Origin: Tropicibacter naphthalenivorans
GTDB taxonomy: Bacteria; Pseudomonadota; Alphaproteobacteria; Rhodobacterales; Rhodobacteraceae
Assembly (NCBI RefSeq): GCF_900176475.1
Contig: NZ_FWXX01000001.1
Span: forward strand, 620,001 to 684,000
Length of the DNA: 64,000 bases
Direction of reading: 5' to 3'
Shown: in pieces, positions 16,213 to 24,941 of the stretch
Layout: every line of letters begins with the position of its first letter
How positions within the stretch are numbered: the first letter of the stretch is position 1
Program-made: the position numbers and the translations under genes
Notes under the pieces: generated by a model
Told to the model about the DNA's origin: nothing
The model's input: only the letters and a program-made list of their open reading frames with translations
Databases searched by the model: none

Positions 16213-17154
16213 GTGGTCGAGACCAAAACACTGCCCAACACCGATGACGGCCTGCGCCGCGCTGCCGAAACCCTGCGCGACGGGGGGCTTGTCGCCTTTC
16301 CCACCGAAACTGTCTACGGGCTGGGCGCAGATGCGACCAACGACCGCGCCGTTGCCCGGATTTACGAGGCCAAGGGGCGGCCGTCCTTCAACCCGCTGAT
16401 CGTGCATTGCGCCGATCTGGAGGACGTCAAGGCACTGGTCAAATGGAACCATCTGGCGCAAGCCGCCGCCGAAGCCTTTTGGCCCGGTCCCTTGACCATG
16501 GTGCTGCCGCTGCGGGTCGATACGATGATCTCGCGGCTGGTAACGGCGGGGCTGGACACGCTGGCGGTGCGCATCCCGGCGGGGGACACGGCGCAGCGCT
16601 TGCTACGGGCCTTTGGCGGGCCGGTGGCCGCGCCTTCGGCGAACACCTCGGGGCAGATCAGCCCGACGCGGGCGGGCCATGTCGTGGACGACCTGTCGGG
16701 CCGGATCGAAGCGGTGGTCGACGGGGGCCCCTGCACCGTGGGTGTCGAATCGACGATCCTTGGGCTGGCGGGGACGCCGACCTTGCTGCGCCCCGGCGGG
16801 ATCACTTTGGAACAGTTGAACGAAACCTTGGGCACGCGCGTGTCGGAACGCCGCGCCACCGACAAGATTTCCGCCCCCGGTCAGATCCGCTCGCACTATG
16901 CGCCGCGCGCGCGGGTGCGGCTGAACGCCGCCGAGTTTGAGGACGGCGAAGCGCGTCTGGGCTTTGGCGACATCGACTGTGATCTGAACCTGTCGAAGGC
17001 CGAAGACTTGGTCGAAGCCGCCGCGAACCTCTTTGAGTTCCTGCACCGGCTGGATGCCACGGGCGCGCCGGTGATTGCCATCTCGCCGATCCCGCATATC
17101 GGGCTGGGGGTGGCGATCAACGACCGCCTGAGCCGCGCCGCCGCCGACCGCTAA
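16213..17154 (+). CDS. L-threonylcarbamoyladenylate synthase (Sua5/YwlC type)
   Basis: A 313-residue enzyme that makes threonylcarbamoyl-AMP for tRNA t6A37 modification. The YrdC domain spans about residues 10-205 (LVAFPTETVYGLGADA, GRPSFNPLIVH, WPGPLTMVLP, SANTSGQISPT), followed by a C-terminal Sua5 domain (PGQIRSHYAPRA linker, then LGFGDID...). Length fits the Sua5 form and not the short TsaC form. The start is GTG at 16213 with GGGGG about eight bases upstream. Divergent from the acyl-CoA dehydrogenase. Confidence 0.93.
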   Translation: MVETKTLPNTDDGLRRAAETLRDGGLVAFPTETVYGLGADATNDRAVARIYEAKGRPSFNPLIVHCADLEDVKALVKWNHLAQAAAEAFWPGPLTMVLPLRVDTMISRLVTAGLDTLAVRIPAGDTAQRLLRAFGGPVAAPSANTSGQISPTRAGHVVDDLSGRIEAVVDGGPCTVGVESTILGLAGTPTLLRPGGITLEQLNETLGTRVSERRATDKISAPGQIRSHYAPRARVRLNAAEFEDGEARLGFGDIDCDLNLSKAEDLVEAAANLFEFLHRLDATGAPVIAISPIPHIGLGVAINDRLSRAAADR

Positions 17155-17160
17155 ACGCCT

Positions 17161-17242
17161 TTAGGCTGTGCCGCCCATCGCCGTCAGTTAAGCCGTGCCG
17201 CCCATGGCGGACATTTTAGGCTGTGCCGCCCATGGCGGACAA
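17161..17242. repeat. Three tandem copies of the yqgE 3' end
   Basis: 27-bp units at 17161-17187, 17188-17214 and 17216-17242. Read on the minus strand they encode LTAMGGTA-stop, MSAMGGTA-stop and LSAMGGTA-stop; the innermost is the real end of yqgE. Several differences between copies are synonymous (ACA/ACG, GCC/GCT, GCC/GCG). The copies abut without spacers except for one base between the second and third. Confidence 0.9.
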
Positions 17243-17791
17243 CGCCAACGCCGAAACCCCCAGTGTTTCCAGCGCCGCCTGCCACTTGTCCGTGTCCTTG
17301 ACGTCGAACACCAACTCGGGCGCGCCGTCGCAGACCAGCCAGCCGTTCTGGGTGATCTCTTGTTCCAGCTGGCCCGCGCCCCACCCAGCATAGCCCAGCA
17401 TCATCAGCCACTTGTCCGGCCCGGTCCCGGCCCCGAGGTCCTCTAGCACGTCCAAAGTCGCAGTCATGTGCAGCTCGTCCGTGACCTCCAGCGTCGTCAC
17501 CGCGCTGGCATAATCGGGCGAGTGCAAGACAAAGCCCCGCCCCATTTCCACCGGCCCGCCAAAATGCGCCTGATGGCCGGACAGGTCCGCGACCATGTCA
17601 ATCGACAGCTGAGAAAGCAGCGTCGGCATGTCGATCTCTTCGGAGGGTTTGTTGATGATCAGGCCCATCGCGCCTTCGTCCGAGTGGTCACACATGAACA
17701 CCACCGAATGCTCGAACCGCGGATCGCCCATGCCCGGCATGGCAATCAACATATGGCCGGTCAGATTGGTGGTGCCTGTGGGCTGGGTCAT
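17216..17791 (-). CDS. YqgE/AlgH family protein
   Basis: A 191-residue protein of the YqgE/AlgH family (UPF0301). Typical blocks are GHMLIAMPGMGDPRFEHSVV near the N-terminus, HSDEGAMGLIINKP and HFGGPVEMGRGFVLHS. Molecular function is not established; AlgH was linked to alginate regulation in Pseudomonas. The ATG at 17791 has GAGGAAG upstream; an alternative start at 17857 would add a basic tail without an RBS. The C-terminus (LSAMGGTA) is tandemly triplicated downstream. Confidence 0.92.
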   Translation of the reverse strand: MTQPTGTTNLTGHMLIAMPGMGDPRFEHSVVFMCDHSDEGAMGLIINKPSEEIDMPTLLSQLSIDMVADLSGHQAHFGGPVEMGRGFVLHSPDYASAVTTLEVTDELHMTATLDVLEDLGAGTGPDKWLMMLGYAGWGAGQLEQEITQNGWLVCDGAPELVFDVKDTDKWQAALETLGVSALALSAMGGTA

Positions 17792-17926
17792 CGCTCTTCC
17801 TCGGTTCTTTCCCCCCAACATGGCCTTGCCAGCGGGGTGACGCAAGGGCGGCATCACACGCCCAAGGCGTTTCCATCGCCGGAACGTGACTTTTCATTTC
17901 AACGGAATCGCGGCAATTGATGGGGT

Positions 17927-18724
17927 ATGATACGCCTCATTGCCCTACTCTTTGCTCTTTTGCTGCCCGTTGCCTCGACCGCCGGGTCCTATGACAACAT
18001 CGTCCGCGCCGAGCTGCGCCCCGGTTGGCGTCTGCCCAATGGCGACCACATGGCCGCGCTGCACCTGACCCTCGCGCCGGGGTGGAAGACCTACTGGCGC
18101 GCCCCCGGCGATGCGGGCATCCCGCCGACGTTTGACTGGCGCGGGGCGCGCAATGTGCAGGCGATCCAGGTGGAATGGCCCGCGCCGCAGGTGTTCTGGA
18201 AAAGCGGGATGCGCTCTGTCGGCTATGAGGGCGAGATGGTCCTGCCGCTGCGGATTTCCCTGCGAAATGACGCCAAGGACAACCGGCTGAAAGGCGTGAT
18301 CGACATCGGCATCTGCAAGGACGTCTGCCTGCCGCACCGCGTGCGGGTCGAGACTGTGCTTGATGCGGGCACGCGCAAGCCCGACCCGGTGATCGCCGCC
18401 GCGCTGGCCAGCCTGCCCTTTGGCCCCGAGGACGCCGAGGTGACCAAGGTCGCTTGCAAGATCTCCGCCGCGCCCAGCGGCATGGGGTTGCGCGTGGAAA
18501 TCTCTATGCCGCAGGGGACGGGCCGCGAAGAGACGGTGATCGAATCCAAGGACCCCGAGATCTGGATCACCGAGCCCAAGACCTCTTGGCAAGGCGGCAC
18601 CCTGATCGCCGAGGCGCGGGTGTCGCACATGTCCTCGCAGGTGTTTGCGCTGGACCGCTCGGGCCTGCGGATCACCGTTCTGGGGGGCGAAATACCGCTG
18701 GATATTCACGGCTGCACGGGCTGA
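17927..18724 (+). CDS. Periplasmic DsbD N-terminal-domain protein (orphan)
   Basis: A 265-residue protein with a signal peptide (MIRLIALLFALLLPVASTAG) and a single DsbD alpha-type immunoglobulin-like domain: RPGWRLPNGDHMAALHLTLAPGWKTYWR, split here by position, then IGICKDVCLPHRV. The CKDVC pair (about residues 127-131) replaces the spaced cysteines of classical DsbD alpha. There is no membrane domain and no thioredoxin domain, so it is a free-standing periplasmic partner, perhaps receiving electrons from a CcdA/DsbD-like protein elsewhere. Ends 11 bp before the convergent RND permease stop. Confidence 0.8.
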   Translation: MIRLIALLFALLLPVASTAGSYDNIVRAELRPGWRLPNGDHMAALHLTLAPGWKTYWRAPGDAGIPPTFDWRGARNVQAIQVEWPAPQVFWKSGMRSVGYEGEMVLPLRISLRNDAKDNRLKGVIDIGICKDVCLPHRVRVETVLDAGTRKPDPVIAAALASLPFGPEDAEVTKVACKISAAPSGMGLRVEISMPQGTGREETVIESKDPEIWITEPKTSWQGGTLIAEARVSHMSSQVFALDRSGLRITVLGGEIPLDIHGCTG

Positions 18725-18735
18725 GGTATTCGGCC

Positions 18736-21700
18736 CTATGCCGCCCGCGCGCCCCTGCGCGCTACCGCGAACACCACCCCCGCCAGCACGTACACCGCCA
18801 GCGACAGCGCCGCCGCCCCCGCAATGAACAGCGCAAAGGCGACGCTCAGCGGGTTTGCCCCGGCCCAGGCCAGCGGTTGCAGCGCCTGCGGCAGCGCGCC
18901 GGTCACGGCCACATGCCCCATGGTCGCGCCGAGCCACCCCAGCACCACCAGCAGCGCCCCGCCCAAGGCCACACGCACCGCGCCCAGCCGGAAGGTGACG
19001 CCCCGTTTCAGCGCCGCGACCTGCACATGCACGTCGTGCTGGATCGCCACGAGGGCAGGCACCACCAGCAGCACCAGCAGCATCCCAAAGCCAAGGCCGT
19101 AGACCAGCGTGATCACCGTCGGCTTCAGGAACTGCGCATCCGCAGAGCGTTCATACAGCAGCGGCGCAAGGCCCAAAACGGTGGTCGCCGTGGTCAGGAA
19201 CACCGCGCGCAGACGGTCCGCCGCGCCATCGACGATCGAGGGGACCAAACCCCGGTCCGCGGCGAACTCGTCGATCTGCGTCACCAAGACGATGGAATCG
19301 TTGATGATAATCCCCGTCATCCCCAGCAGGCCCACCACGGTGAACATGCTCATGGGCACGTCCCACTGCGCGTGGCCATAGATCGTCCCGACCAGCCCAA
19401 AGGGAATGATCGCCATCACCACCAGGGGCCGCGTCCAGCTGGCAAAGACCCACGCCAGCACAAGGTAAATCCCCAGCAGGACAAGGATCAGCCCGTTGCG
19501 CGCATCGTTGAGGAAATCGTTTTCCTGCTCGGAAAGGCCGGACATGCGGTAATCCACCTGCCGCTCCGAGGCGATGTCGGGCAGGATCTCTTGTTCCAAG
19601 GCCTGCATGATCTCGGTGGCGCGGGCCGGATCGTCTTCGGAGATGTCGCCGGTGACGGAAATCAAACGGATGCCATTCTCGCGCCGGACGGTGCTGAACC
19701 CGGTGCGGCGTTCCACGCTGACGATGTCGGCCAGCTGGACGTAGGCGCCATTCGGGGTGCGCATCTGGGTGCGCTCTAGGAAATCAGCGGTCAGCTCGCC
19801 TTCGGGCAGTTCCACCCGGATCGCCGCCGAGCGTGGGCCGACAGGATAGGTCGCCGCCTCGACCCCGCCCAGACGCGCGCGCAGGACGCTGCCCAGCCCG
19901 TCAATGTCAAAGCCCAAAGCCTGCCCCTGCGGCGTCAGCTCCAGGATCAACTCTTCCTTGTCGTAGGCGAGGTTATCCTCGACGGCGGACACCTCGGGGA
20001 AACGCGCCATGGCGGTCTTGAGATCCTCGGAGGCCCGTTTGAGCACGGCGGCGCTGGCCCCGTAGAACTGCACGTCCAAGGCATCGCCCCCCGGCCCCGA
20101 CCGCCAAGAGCGGAAGGAAATGGTTTCCACCATCGGGTGCTGCGGCACGCGGTCCTGAAGCTCTCCGACAAAGGCATAAGAGGAATAGGGCCGGTCGTCC
20201 GCCGCGATCAACTCGATGGAAATCCCCCCAAGCTGGTCGGCGTCCTTTGTGTCGGTCCCGGCCAAACCGCGCCCCGCGTTGCCGCCAATCTCGGCCATGA
20301 CATAGGCCAAGGGGTTGGTGCCATAGCGTTCCTCGTATTCGCGGCCCATCTCTTCGGTCGCCTGTTGGAACATGCGCATCTGTTCCAGCGTCTCGGCGCG
20401 CGTCGCGCCGGGAGCCATGGCAAAGTTGCCGGTGACAGAGGTCTGCTCGGGCGAGTTGAAGAACCGCCATTGCACGTCGCCCTTGATCAGCAACGCCACT
20501 TGGCTCGCCAACAAGACCACCGCCCCCGCCAGAACCGCGTAGCGCAGGGTCACCACCAGACGCATCAGCGGGCGGAACAGCGTGTCACGCCCCCAGCGGA
20601 ACCCCCGGTTCACAAGGCGCGAGGGCAGATCGTACCAATGCGTCCGGTCCGCATGTTTCAGCGCCTGCGCCATGTGGTGCGGCAGAATAAAGAAACACTC
20701 CACAAGGCTCGCCAGCAAAACGACGATCACGGTAAAGGGGATGTCCGCGATCAGATCGCCAAACCGCCCCGAGATCACCGTCAGCCCGAAAAAGGCGATC
20801 ACGGTGGTGAGCGTGGCAGAGAATACCGGCAGGGCCATACGCTTGGCGGCGGTCTCGGCGGCGCTGTAGGGGCGACGGCCTTGGCGGGCCAGGTGGTCGG
20901 AATGCTCACCGATGACGATGGCATCGTCCACCACGATCCCCAGCGTGATGATCAGCGCGAACAGCGAGATCATGTTGATGGTCAGGCCAAAGACATACAT
21001 CAACGCAATCGCCGACAGCATGGCGGTGGGAATGCCCATGGCCACCCAGAACGCGGTGCGGGTGTTCAGGAACAGGAACAACAGCACGATCACCAGCGCA
21101 AGGCCGCTGGCGGCGTTGTCCAGCAGGATGTTGAGACGGCCCGTGATGGCCTCGGCGCGGGTGCGGATCAGATCGACGCTGACCCCGTCCGGCAGAGAGG
21201 CGGCAAAGCTGCGTGCGACCTCTTCGACGGTGTGCTGGATGCCGATGGCGTCGCCTTGATCGGTGCGGTCGATGCGGATCGAGATCGCCGGGTTGGGGCC
21301 GACGAAATAGGTGCGCTCGCGGTCGATCCCTTCGACGCGGATGGTGGCCACGTCGCCCACGGTCAGGTTTGACCCATCGGCGTTGGACCGCAGCACGATG
21401 CCCGCGATCTGATCGGCCGAGCGCTTTTCGACCCCGGTGCGCACCCGCGCGCCAGAGCCGCCCACGTCCCCGGCGGGATCCGCATTGACCTCGGCAGCGA
21501 TGGCGGCGGCGATCTCGCGCATGGTGACATCATAGGCGATCAGGTTCTGCGAGGGCACCTCGACCACGGTTTCCGGCGCGGCAAGACCGCGGATGGTGGT
21601 GCGGGTGACGCCTTCGGCAAAGAGGCGCACGATCAGCTCGTCGGCAAAGCGCCCCAGCTGGTCGACACCCACGGGGCCGGTGACAACGACATCGGTGACG

Positions 21701-22128
21701 CGGTCGCGCCAGGCGCCACGGGTGACTTCAGGGTCCTCGGCCTCTTCGGGCAGGGTGGTGACGGCATCGACGGCGGTCTGCACGTCATCGGCGGCGCGCG
21801 ACATGTCCCAGCCCGGCTCGAAATCGAGCGAGATGGAGGCCCGCCCCTCGCGCGAGGTCGCCTCGGAGCTTTCGACGCCCTCGACCGCCAGCAAAGCCGG
21901 TTCGAGCACCTGCACGATGGCGGCGTCCACGTCTTCGGCCCCCGCGCCGTCCCAAGCGACGCTGACACTGACGCTGTCGATGATCACATCGGGAAAGAAC
22001 TGCGCCCGCATGTTCGGCGCCGCCATCAGGCCAGAGGCCAAAAGGATCACCAGCAGCAGGTTGGCCAAAGTGGGGTGGCGGGTGAAATAGGAAAAGATCC
22101 CGCCCGCGCCCTTGGGAATTTCACGCAT
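18736..22128 (-). CDS. RND efflux transporter inner-membrane permease
   Basis: A 1130-residue resistance-nodulation-division pump (AcrB/MexB-like superfamily, HAE-type divergent branch). Seen: N-terminal TM (LANLLLVILLASGLM), large periplasmic loop, TM2-6 with the proton-relay DD (LGIVVDDAIVIGEH), second loop, and TM8-12 (GMTGIIINDSIVLVTQ). After the last canonical helices there are about 100 extra residues with two more hydrophobic segments (VALGGALLVVLGWLGATMG and FALFIAGAAALSLAVYVLAG). The ATG at 22128 has AAGGG upstream. It follows the adaptor gene after a 95-bp gap containing twin palindromes. No outer-membrane factor gene is nearby. Confidence 0.92.
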   Translation of the reverse strand: MREIPKGAGGIFSYFTRHPTLANLLLVILLASGLMAAPNMRAQFFPDVIIDSVSVSVAWDGAGAEDVDAAIVQVLEPALLAVEGVESSEATSREGRASISLDFEPGWDMSRAADDVQTAVDAVTTLPEEAEDPEVTRGAWRDRVTDVVVTGPVGVDQLGRFADELIVRLFAEGVTRTTIRGLAAPETVVEVPSQNLIAYDVTMREIAAAIAAEVNADPAGDVGGSGARVRTGVEKRSADQIAGIVLRSNADGSNLTVGDVATIRVEGIDRERTYFVGPNPAISIRIDRTDQGDAIGIQHTVEEVARSFAASLPDGVSVDLIRTRAEAITGRLNILLDNAASGLALVIVLLFLFLNTRTAFWVAMGIPTAMLSAIALMYVFGLTINMISLFALIITLGIVVDDAIVIGEHSDHLARQGRRPYSAAETAAKRMALPVFSATLTTVIAFFGLTVISGRFGDLIADIPFTVIVVLLASLVECFFILPHHMAQALKHADRTHWYDLPSRLVNRGFRWGRDTLFRPLMRLVVTLRYAVLAGAVVLLASQVALLIKGDVQWRFFNSPEQTSVTGNFAMAPGATRAETLEQMRMFQQATEEMGREYEERYGTNPLAYVMAEIGGNAGRGLAGTDTKDADQLGGISIELIAADDRPYSSYAFVGELQDRVPQHPMVETISFRSWRSGPGGDALDVQFYGASAAVLKRASEDLKTAMARFPEVSAVEDNLAYDKEELILELTPQGQALGFDIDGLGSVLRARLGGVEAATYPVGPRSAAIRVELPEGELTADFLERTQMRTPNGAYVQLADIVSVERRTGFSTVRRENGIRLISVTGDISEDDPARATEIMQALEQEILPDIASERQVDYRMSGLSEQENDFLNDARNGLILVLLGIYLVLAWVFASWTRPLVVMAIIPFGLVGTIYGHAQWDVPMSMFTVVGLLGMTGIIINDSIVLVTQIDEFAADRGLVPSIVDGAADRLRAVFLTTATTVLGLAPLLYERSADAQFLKPTVITLVYGLGFGMLLVLLVVPALVAIQHDVHVQVAALKRGVTFRLGAVRVALGGALLVVLGWLGATMGHVAVTGALPQALQPLAWAGANPLSVAFALFIAGAAALSLAVYVLAGVVFAVARRGARAA

Positions 22129-22160
22129 CTGTCAGCCCTTCCCTTGCCACACGCGCGGAC

Positions 22161-22204
22161 CAAATCTTTTTCAAAAGATTTGCAAATTCCTTGCAAGGAA
22201 TTTG
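22161..22204. repeat. Twin AT-rich palindromes (copy 1)
   Basis: Palindrome 1 at 22161-22182: arms CAAATCTTTT/AAAAGATTTG with 2-base loop. Palindrome 2 at 22183-22204: arms CAAATTCCTTG/CAAGGAATTTG, no loop. The two abut directly. Located just after the adaptor stop (22224, minus strand) and before the permease start, inside the RND operon. Confidence 0.9.
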
Positions 22205-22223
22205 GCCGCGTGCCGAGGTCATG

Positions 22224-23681
22224 TCATCCACCCATACGGGATTCGATCCGCTCGACGGTCTGAGCGGGCACTTGCGGTTGCGCCAGTTGCGCCAGCAGCC
22301 GGGTCTTGGCCTCTTGCGGCATCCGGGTGTTCCCCTCGACAAACGCCACCAGCTTGGCCCGGCGTTCCTCGGTCAGCTCGACCATGGCGGGGGCTTCGGG
22401 GGCGGCGGCCCCTCCGGCGCGCAAGGGTTTCACCTTGATCCCCGCGCCCAGCAGCGGGGTACGTTCGGCCACCACTTCGCGGCCATTCAGCCCCTCGGCA
22501 CGGATCAGCACGTCATCGCCCTGGCGGCGCAGCACCGTCACCGGGACCACTTCAAGCCGGTCTTCCTCGCCCACCAACAGCACGCTGCCAGAGGCGTCCA
22601 CCGCCGTGGCGGGCAGGCGTGCGACCCCCTCCAGCGCTGCTTCGCGCAACGTCACCGTGACGAAATCCCCCGGCTTGAACCCGCGCGGACGGTCCAGCGA
22701 GGCAAAGAGCAAACGGCCCGTCTGCCCTTCGCCCACGGCCGCCCCTTCGCGGGACAACGCGCCCTGAGCCGTAATGTTGGTGCCAAAGACATCCAGCGTC
22801 ACCGACACCTGCGCGGGGCGCAGTCCGCCCGTCTCATCCAGCAGGCGCACATATTGTTGCGTCGAGACGCGAAACGCGACCTCAAGGTCTTGCAGGTCCA
22901 CCAGGGACGCCAGCTTTTCATTGGCGGACACCAGCCGCCCGGCCACCACGGTCACCTCGGACAGCGTGCCGGTGAACTGCGCGCGGATTTCGGTGTCGGC
23001 CAGACGGCGCCCGGCTTCATCCAGCGCGATTTCCATACGTTTGAGCTGCGTCGCGGCCTGATCAATGCGCGCCTCTGCGGTGGCGACCGCCTGCCTGCGG
23101 GTCAAAACCGCCTGCCGCGCCGAGGACAGCGCCAGCTCGGCGTCTTCGACCGCCGCCGCCGTGCCCACATTGCGCGCCACCAGATCGTTCTGCCGTTTCA
23201 AGGCGTTCTCGCGCAGCGCCACCTGGTCCTGCGCCGCCGTCAATTCATCACGGGCAAGGCCAATCGCGCGCTCTGCCTCGCGCTGTTCGGCCTGCGCATC
23301 CAGCAAATCGCTTTCGGCGCGCGCCAGCGCCGCCTCGGCATCCGCCGGGTCCACGCGCGCCAGCAACTGCCCCGCTTCGACCCGGCCACCTTCGACGAAC
23401 TCCGGCGCGAGATCCAAGAGCGCCCCGCCCACCGCCGCGCGCAACTCCAGCGTCCGGCGGCTCTGGACTTCGCCAAAGGCGCTCAGCTCCGGCACCACGG
23501 TTTCAAAGGCCACCGGCACCACATTGACTGCAAAGACCCGCTCACGCGCGGTAGGCACGCGCGGTTCCTGATCCATCCGCGCCTGAACCGCGTCGCGCAC
23601 CAGCACCCCGGCATAGGCCAGCAGCCCCAAGGTCAACGACAGTAAAAAGAGCCCAAGCAGGCTCTTGCGTAGAAATCGCAT
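22224..23681 (-). CDS. RND periplasmic adaptor (membrane fusion protein)
   Basis: A 485-residue HlyD/AcrA-type adaptor. N-terminal anchor helix (LLGLFLLSLTLGLLAYAGVLV), then a split lipoyl domain (VGGALLDLAPEFVEGGRVEAGQLLARVD ... IRAQFTGTLSEVTVVAGRLV), between them an alpha-helical hairpin of about 100 residues (ARAESDLLDAQAEQREAERA onward), and beta-barrel and membrane-proximal domains. A C-terminal helical tail of about 50 residues (TEERRAKLVAFVEGNTRMPQ) is unusual for AcrA. The ATG at 23681 has GGAGAG upstream. It is the first gene of the pump operon. Confidence 0.92.
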   Translation of the reverse strand: MRFLRKSLLGLFLLSLTLGLLAYAGVLVRDAVQARMDQEPRVPTARERVFAVNVVPVAFETVVPELSAFGEVQSRRTLELRAAVGGALLDLAPEFVEGGRVEAGQLLARVDPADAEAALARAESDLLDAQAEQREAERAIGLARDELTAAQDQVALRENALKRQNDLVARNVGTAAAVEDAELALSSARQAVLTRRQAVATAEARIDQAATQLKRMEIALDEAGRRLADTEIRAQFTGTLSEVTVVAGRLVSANEKLASLVDLQDLEVAFRVSTQQYVRLLDETGGLRPAQVSVTLDVFGTNITAQGALSREGAAVGEGQTGRLLFASLDRPRGFKPGDFVTVTLREAALEGVARLPATAVDASGSVLLVGEEDRLEVVPVTVLRRQGDDVLIRAEGLNGREVVAERTPLLGAGIKVKPLRAGGAAAPEAPAMVELTEERRAKLVAFVEGNTRMPQEAKTRLLAQLAQPQVPAQTVERIESRMGG

Positions 23682-23766
23682 GGATCGTCTCTCCGGCTGC
23701 ACCCTTTATAGATGTAGAAAGGCGCGTGTCTTTTCCAAGCATACCAAGCTTAAACGGCCCGGCGGA

Positions 23767-24309
23767 TCACTTCCGTCGCTTATGTTCGTCCAATCTGGGG
23801 AAAATTTCGACGAAATTGCAGGGACGGTGGCGGTAATCCAGCTGCCAGCGCAGGATTTCGTCCCAGGCGTCCTTGCACGCGCCGGTGCTGCCGGGCAGCG
23901 CGAACATGTAGGTGCCGCCCGCAACGCCGCCCGTAGCGCGGCTTTGGACCGCCGAGGTGCCGATCTTTTGAAAGGACACCATGGTAAACACTGTGCCAAA
24001 GGCGTCGATTTCCTTTTCATAGACGTCGCGGTGCGCCTCGACGGTGACATCGCGCCCAGTCAGGCCGGTGCCGCCGGTCGAGATCACCACGTCCACCTCG
24101 GGGTTGGCGATCCACCCGCGCAGCTGGTCTGCGATCTCGGCGCGTTCATCGCGAATGATCTGACGGTCCGCCAAGATATGCCCCGCGTCGGTCAGCCGCT
24201 GCACCAGCGTATCGCCCGAGCGATCCTCGGCCAGACCGCGCGTATCGCTGACGGTCAGAACGGCGATGCGGACGGGGATGAACTCTTTGCTCTCGTCGAT
24301 ACGGGACAT
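23767..24309 (-). CDS. moaB: Molybdenum cofactor biosynthesis protein MoaB
   Basis: A 180-residue MoaB/MogA-fold protein: IAVLTVSDTRGLAEDRSGD near the N-terminus, VVISTGGTGLTGRDVTVEA (molybdopterin-binding loop) and FALPGSTGACKDAWDEI. In most bacteria this family adenylylates molybdopterin or is a paralog of the MogA enzyme. It has a good RBS (AGGAAAG). It is the last gene of udg-lysE-moaB on the minus strand and is separate from the Mo operon at 6.6-10.7 kb. Confidence 0.92.
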   Translation of the reverse strand: MSRIDESKEFIPVRIAVLTVSDTRGLAEDRSGDTLVQRLTDAGHILADRQIIRDERAEIADQLRGWIANPEVDVVISTGGTGLTGRDVTVEAHRDVYEKEIDAFGTVFTMVSFQKIGTSAVQSRATGGVAGGTYMFALPGSTGACKDAWDEILRWQLDYRHRPCNFVEIFPRLDEHKRRK

Positions 24310-24330
24310 TTGGTCTTTCCTAATAGGGGC

Positions 24331-24939
24331 TTAGACGGCCAGCCGCAGGGCCAGCCCACCGAACAGCGACGCGGTCAGCCAGCGCATCACGCGCTCTGTC
24401 CCGCCGCCGTGGGTCAGTTTCGATTTCAGACGGCCCGCGAATTGCCCGACAAGTCCGTTGATGAGAAAGCCGCCGATGCCGATCACCACCCCGAGCAGCA
24501 GGAACTGCGGCAACACCGGGCGCGATACGTCGACGAACTGCGGCAAAAAGGCGAGGATAAACAGGATGAACTTGGGGTTGGTCAGGTTGACGATAAAGCC
24601 GTCGCGCATGGCGCGTTTGACACTGACCGGCGGCGCGTCCTGCCCGCCAAAGGGCGTGCGCAGCGTTTTATAAGCGATGTACAGCAGGTAGCATACGCCG
24701 AGGTAGCGGATGACCTCGAAGGCTCCGGGCATGGCGGTGATCAAGGCGCTGAGGCCCAGCCCCGCGATCAAAGCGTGCACCATCCCGCCCGCCGTGATGC
24801 CAAAGGACGCCGCCCAGCCGGACCGGGGGCCACCGCGCAACCCCTGCGCCAGACAAAACAGCATGTCCGGCCCCGGCGTGACGTTCAGCGCGAGGGCCGC
24901 GGGGATAAAGGTCGCCAGAACGATGGGATCGACGATCAT
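24331..24939 (-). CDS. LysE/RhtB-family amino acid exporter
   Basis: A 202-residue inner-membrane protein with about six TM helices. The N-terminal block ALNVTPGPDMLFCLAQGLRGG is the LysE/RhtB signature (xTPGPxxL). Middle segment GFIVNLTNPKFILFILAFLPQFV is also typical. Substrate cannot be read from the sequence; homoserine, threonine and lysine exporters share this form. The ATG at 24939 lies 2 bp after the upstream udg stop and has GGAGA eight bases upstream. Confidence 0.9.
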   Translation of the reverse strand: MIVDPIVLATFIPAALALNVTPGPDMLFCLAQGLRGGPRSGWAASFGITAGGMVHALIAGLGLSALITAMPGAFEVIRYLGVCYLLYIAYKTLRTPFGGQDAPPVSVKRAMRDGFIVNLTNPKFILFILAFLPQFVDVSRPVLPQFLLLGVVIGIGGFLINGLVGQFAGRLKSKLTHGGGTERVMRWLTASLFGGLALRLAV

Positions 24940-24941
24940 GT

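Noticed and set aside
17161-17242. Small CRISPR-like array
   Set aside because: Units abut without spacers, contain coding sequence of yqgE and number only three.
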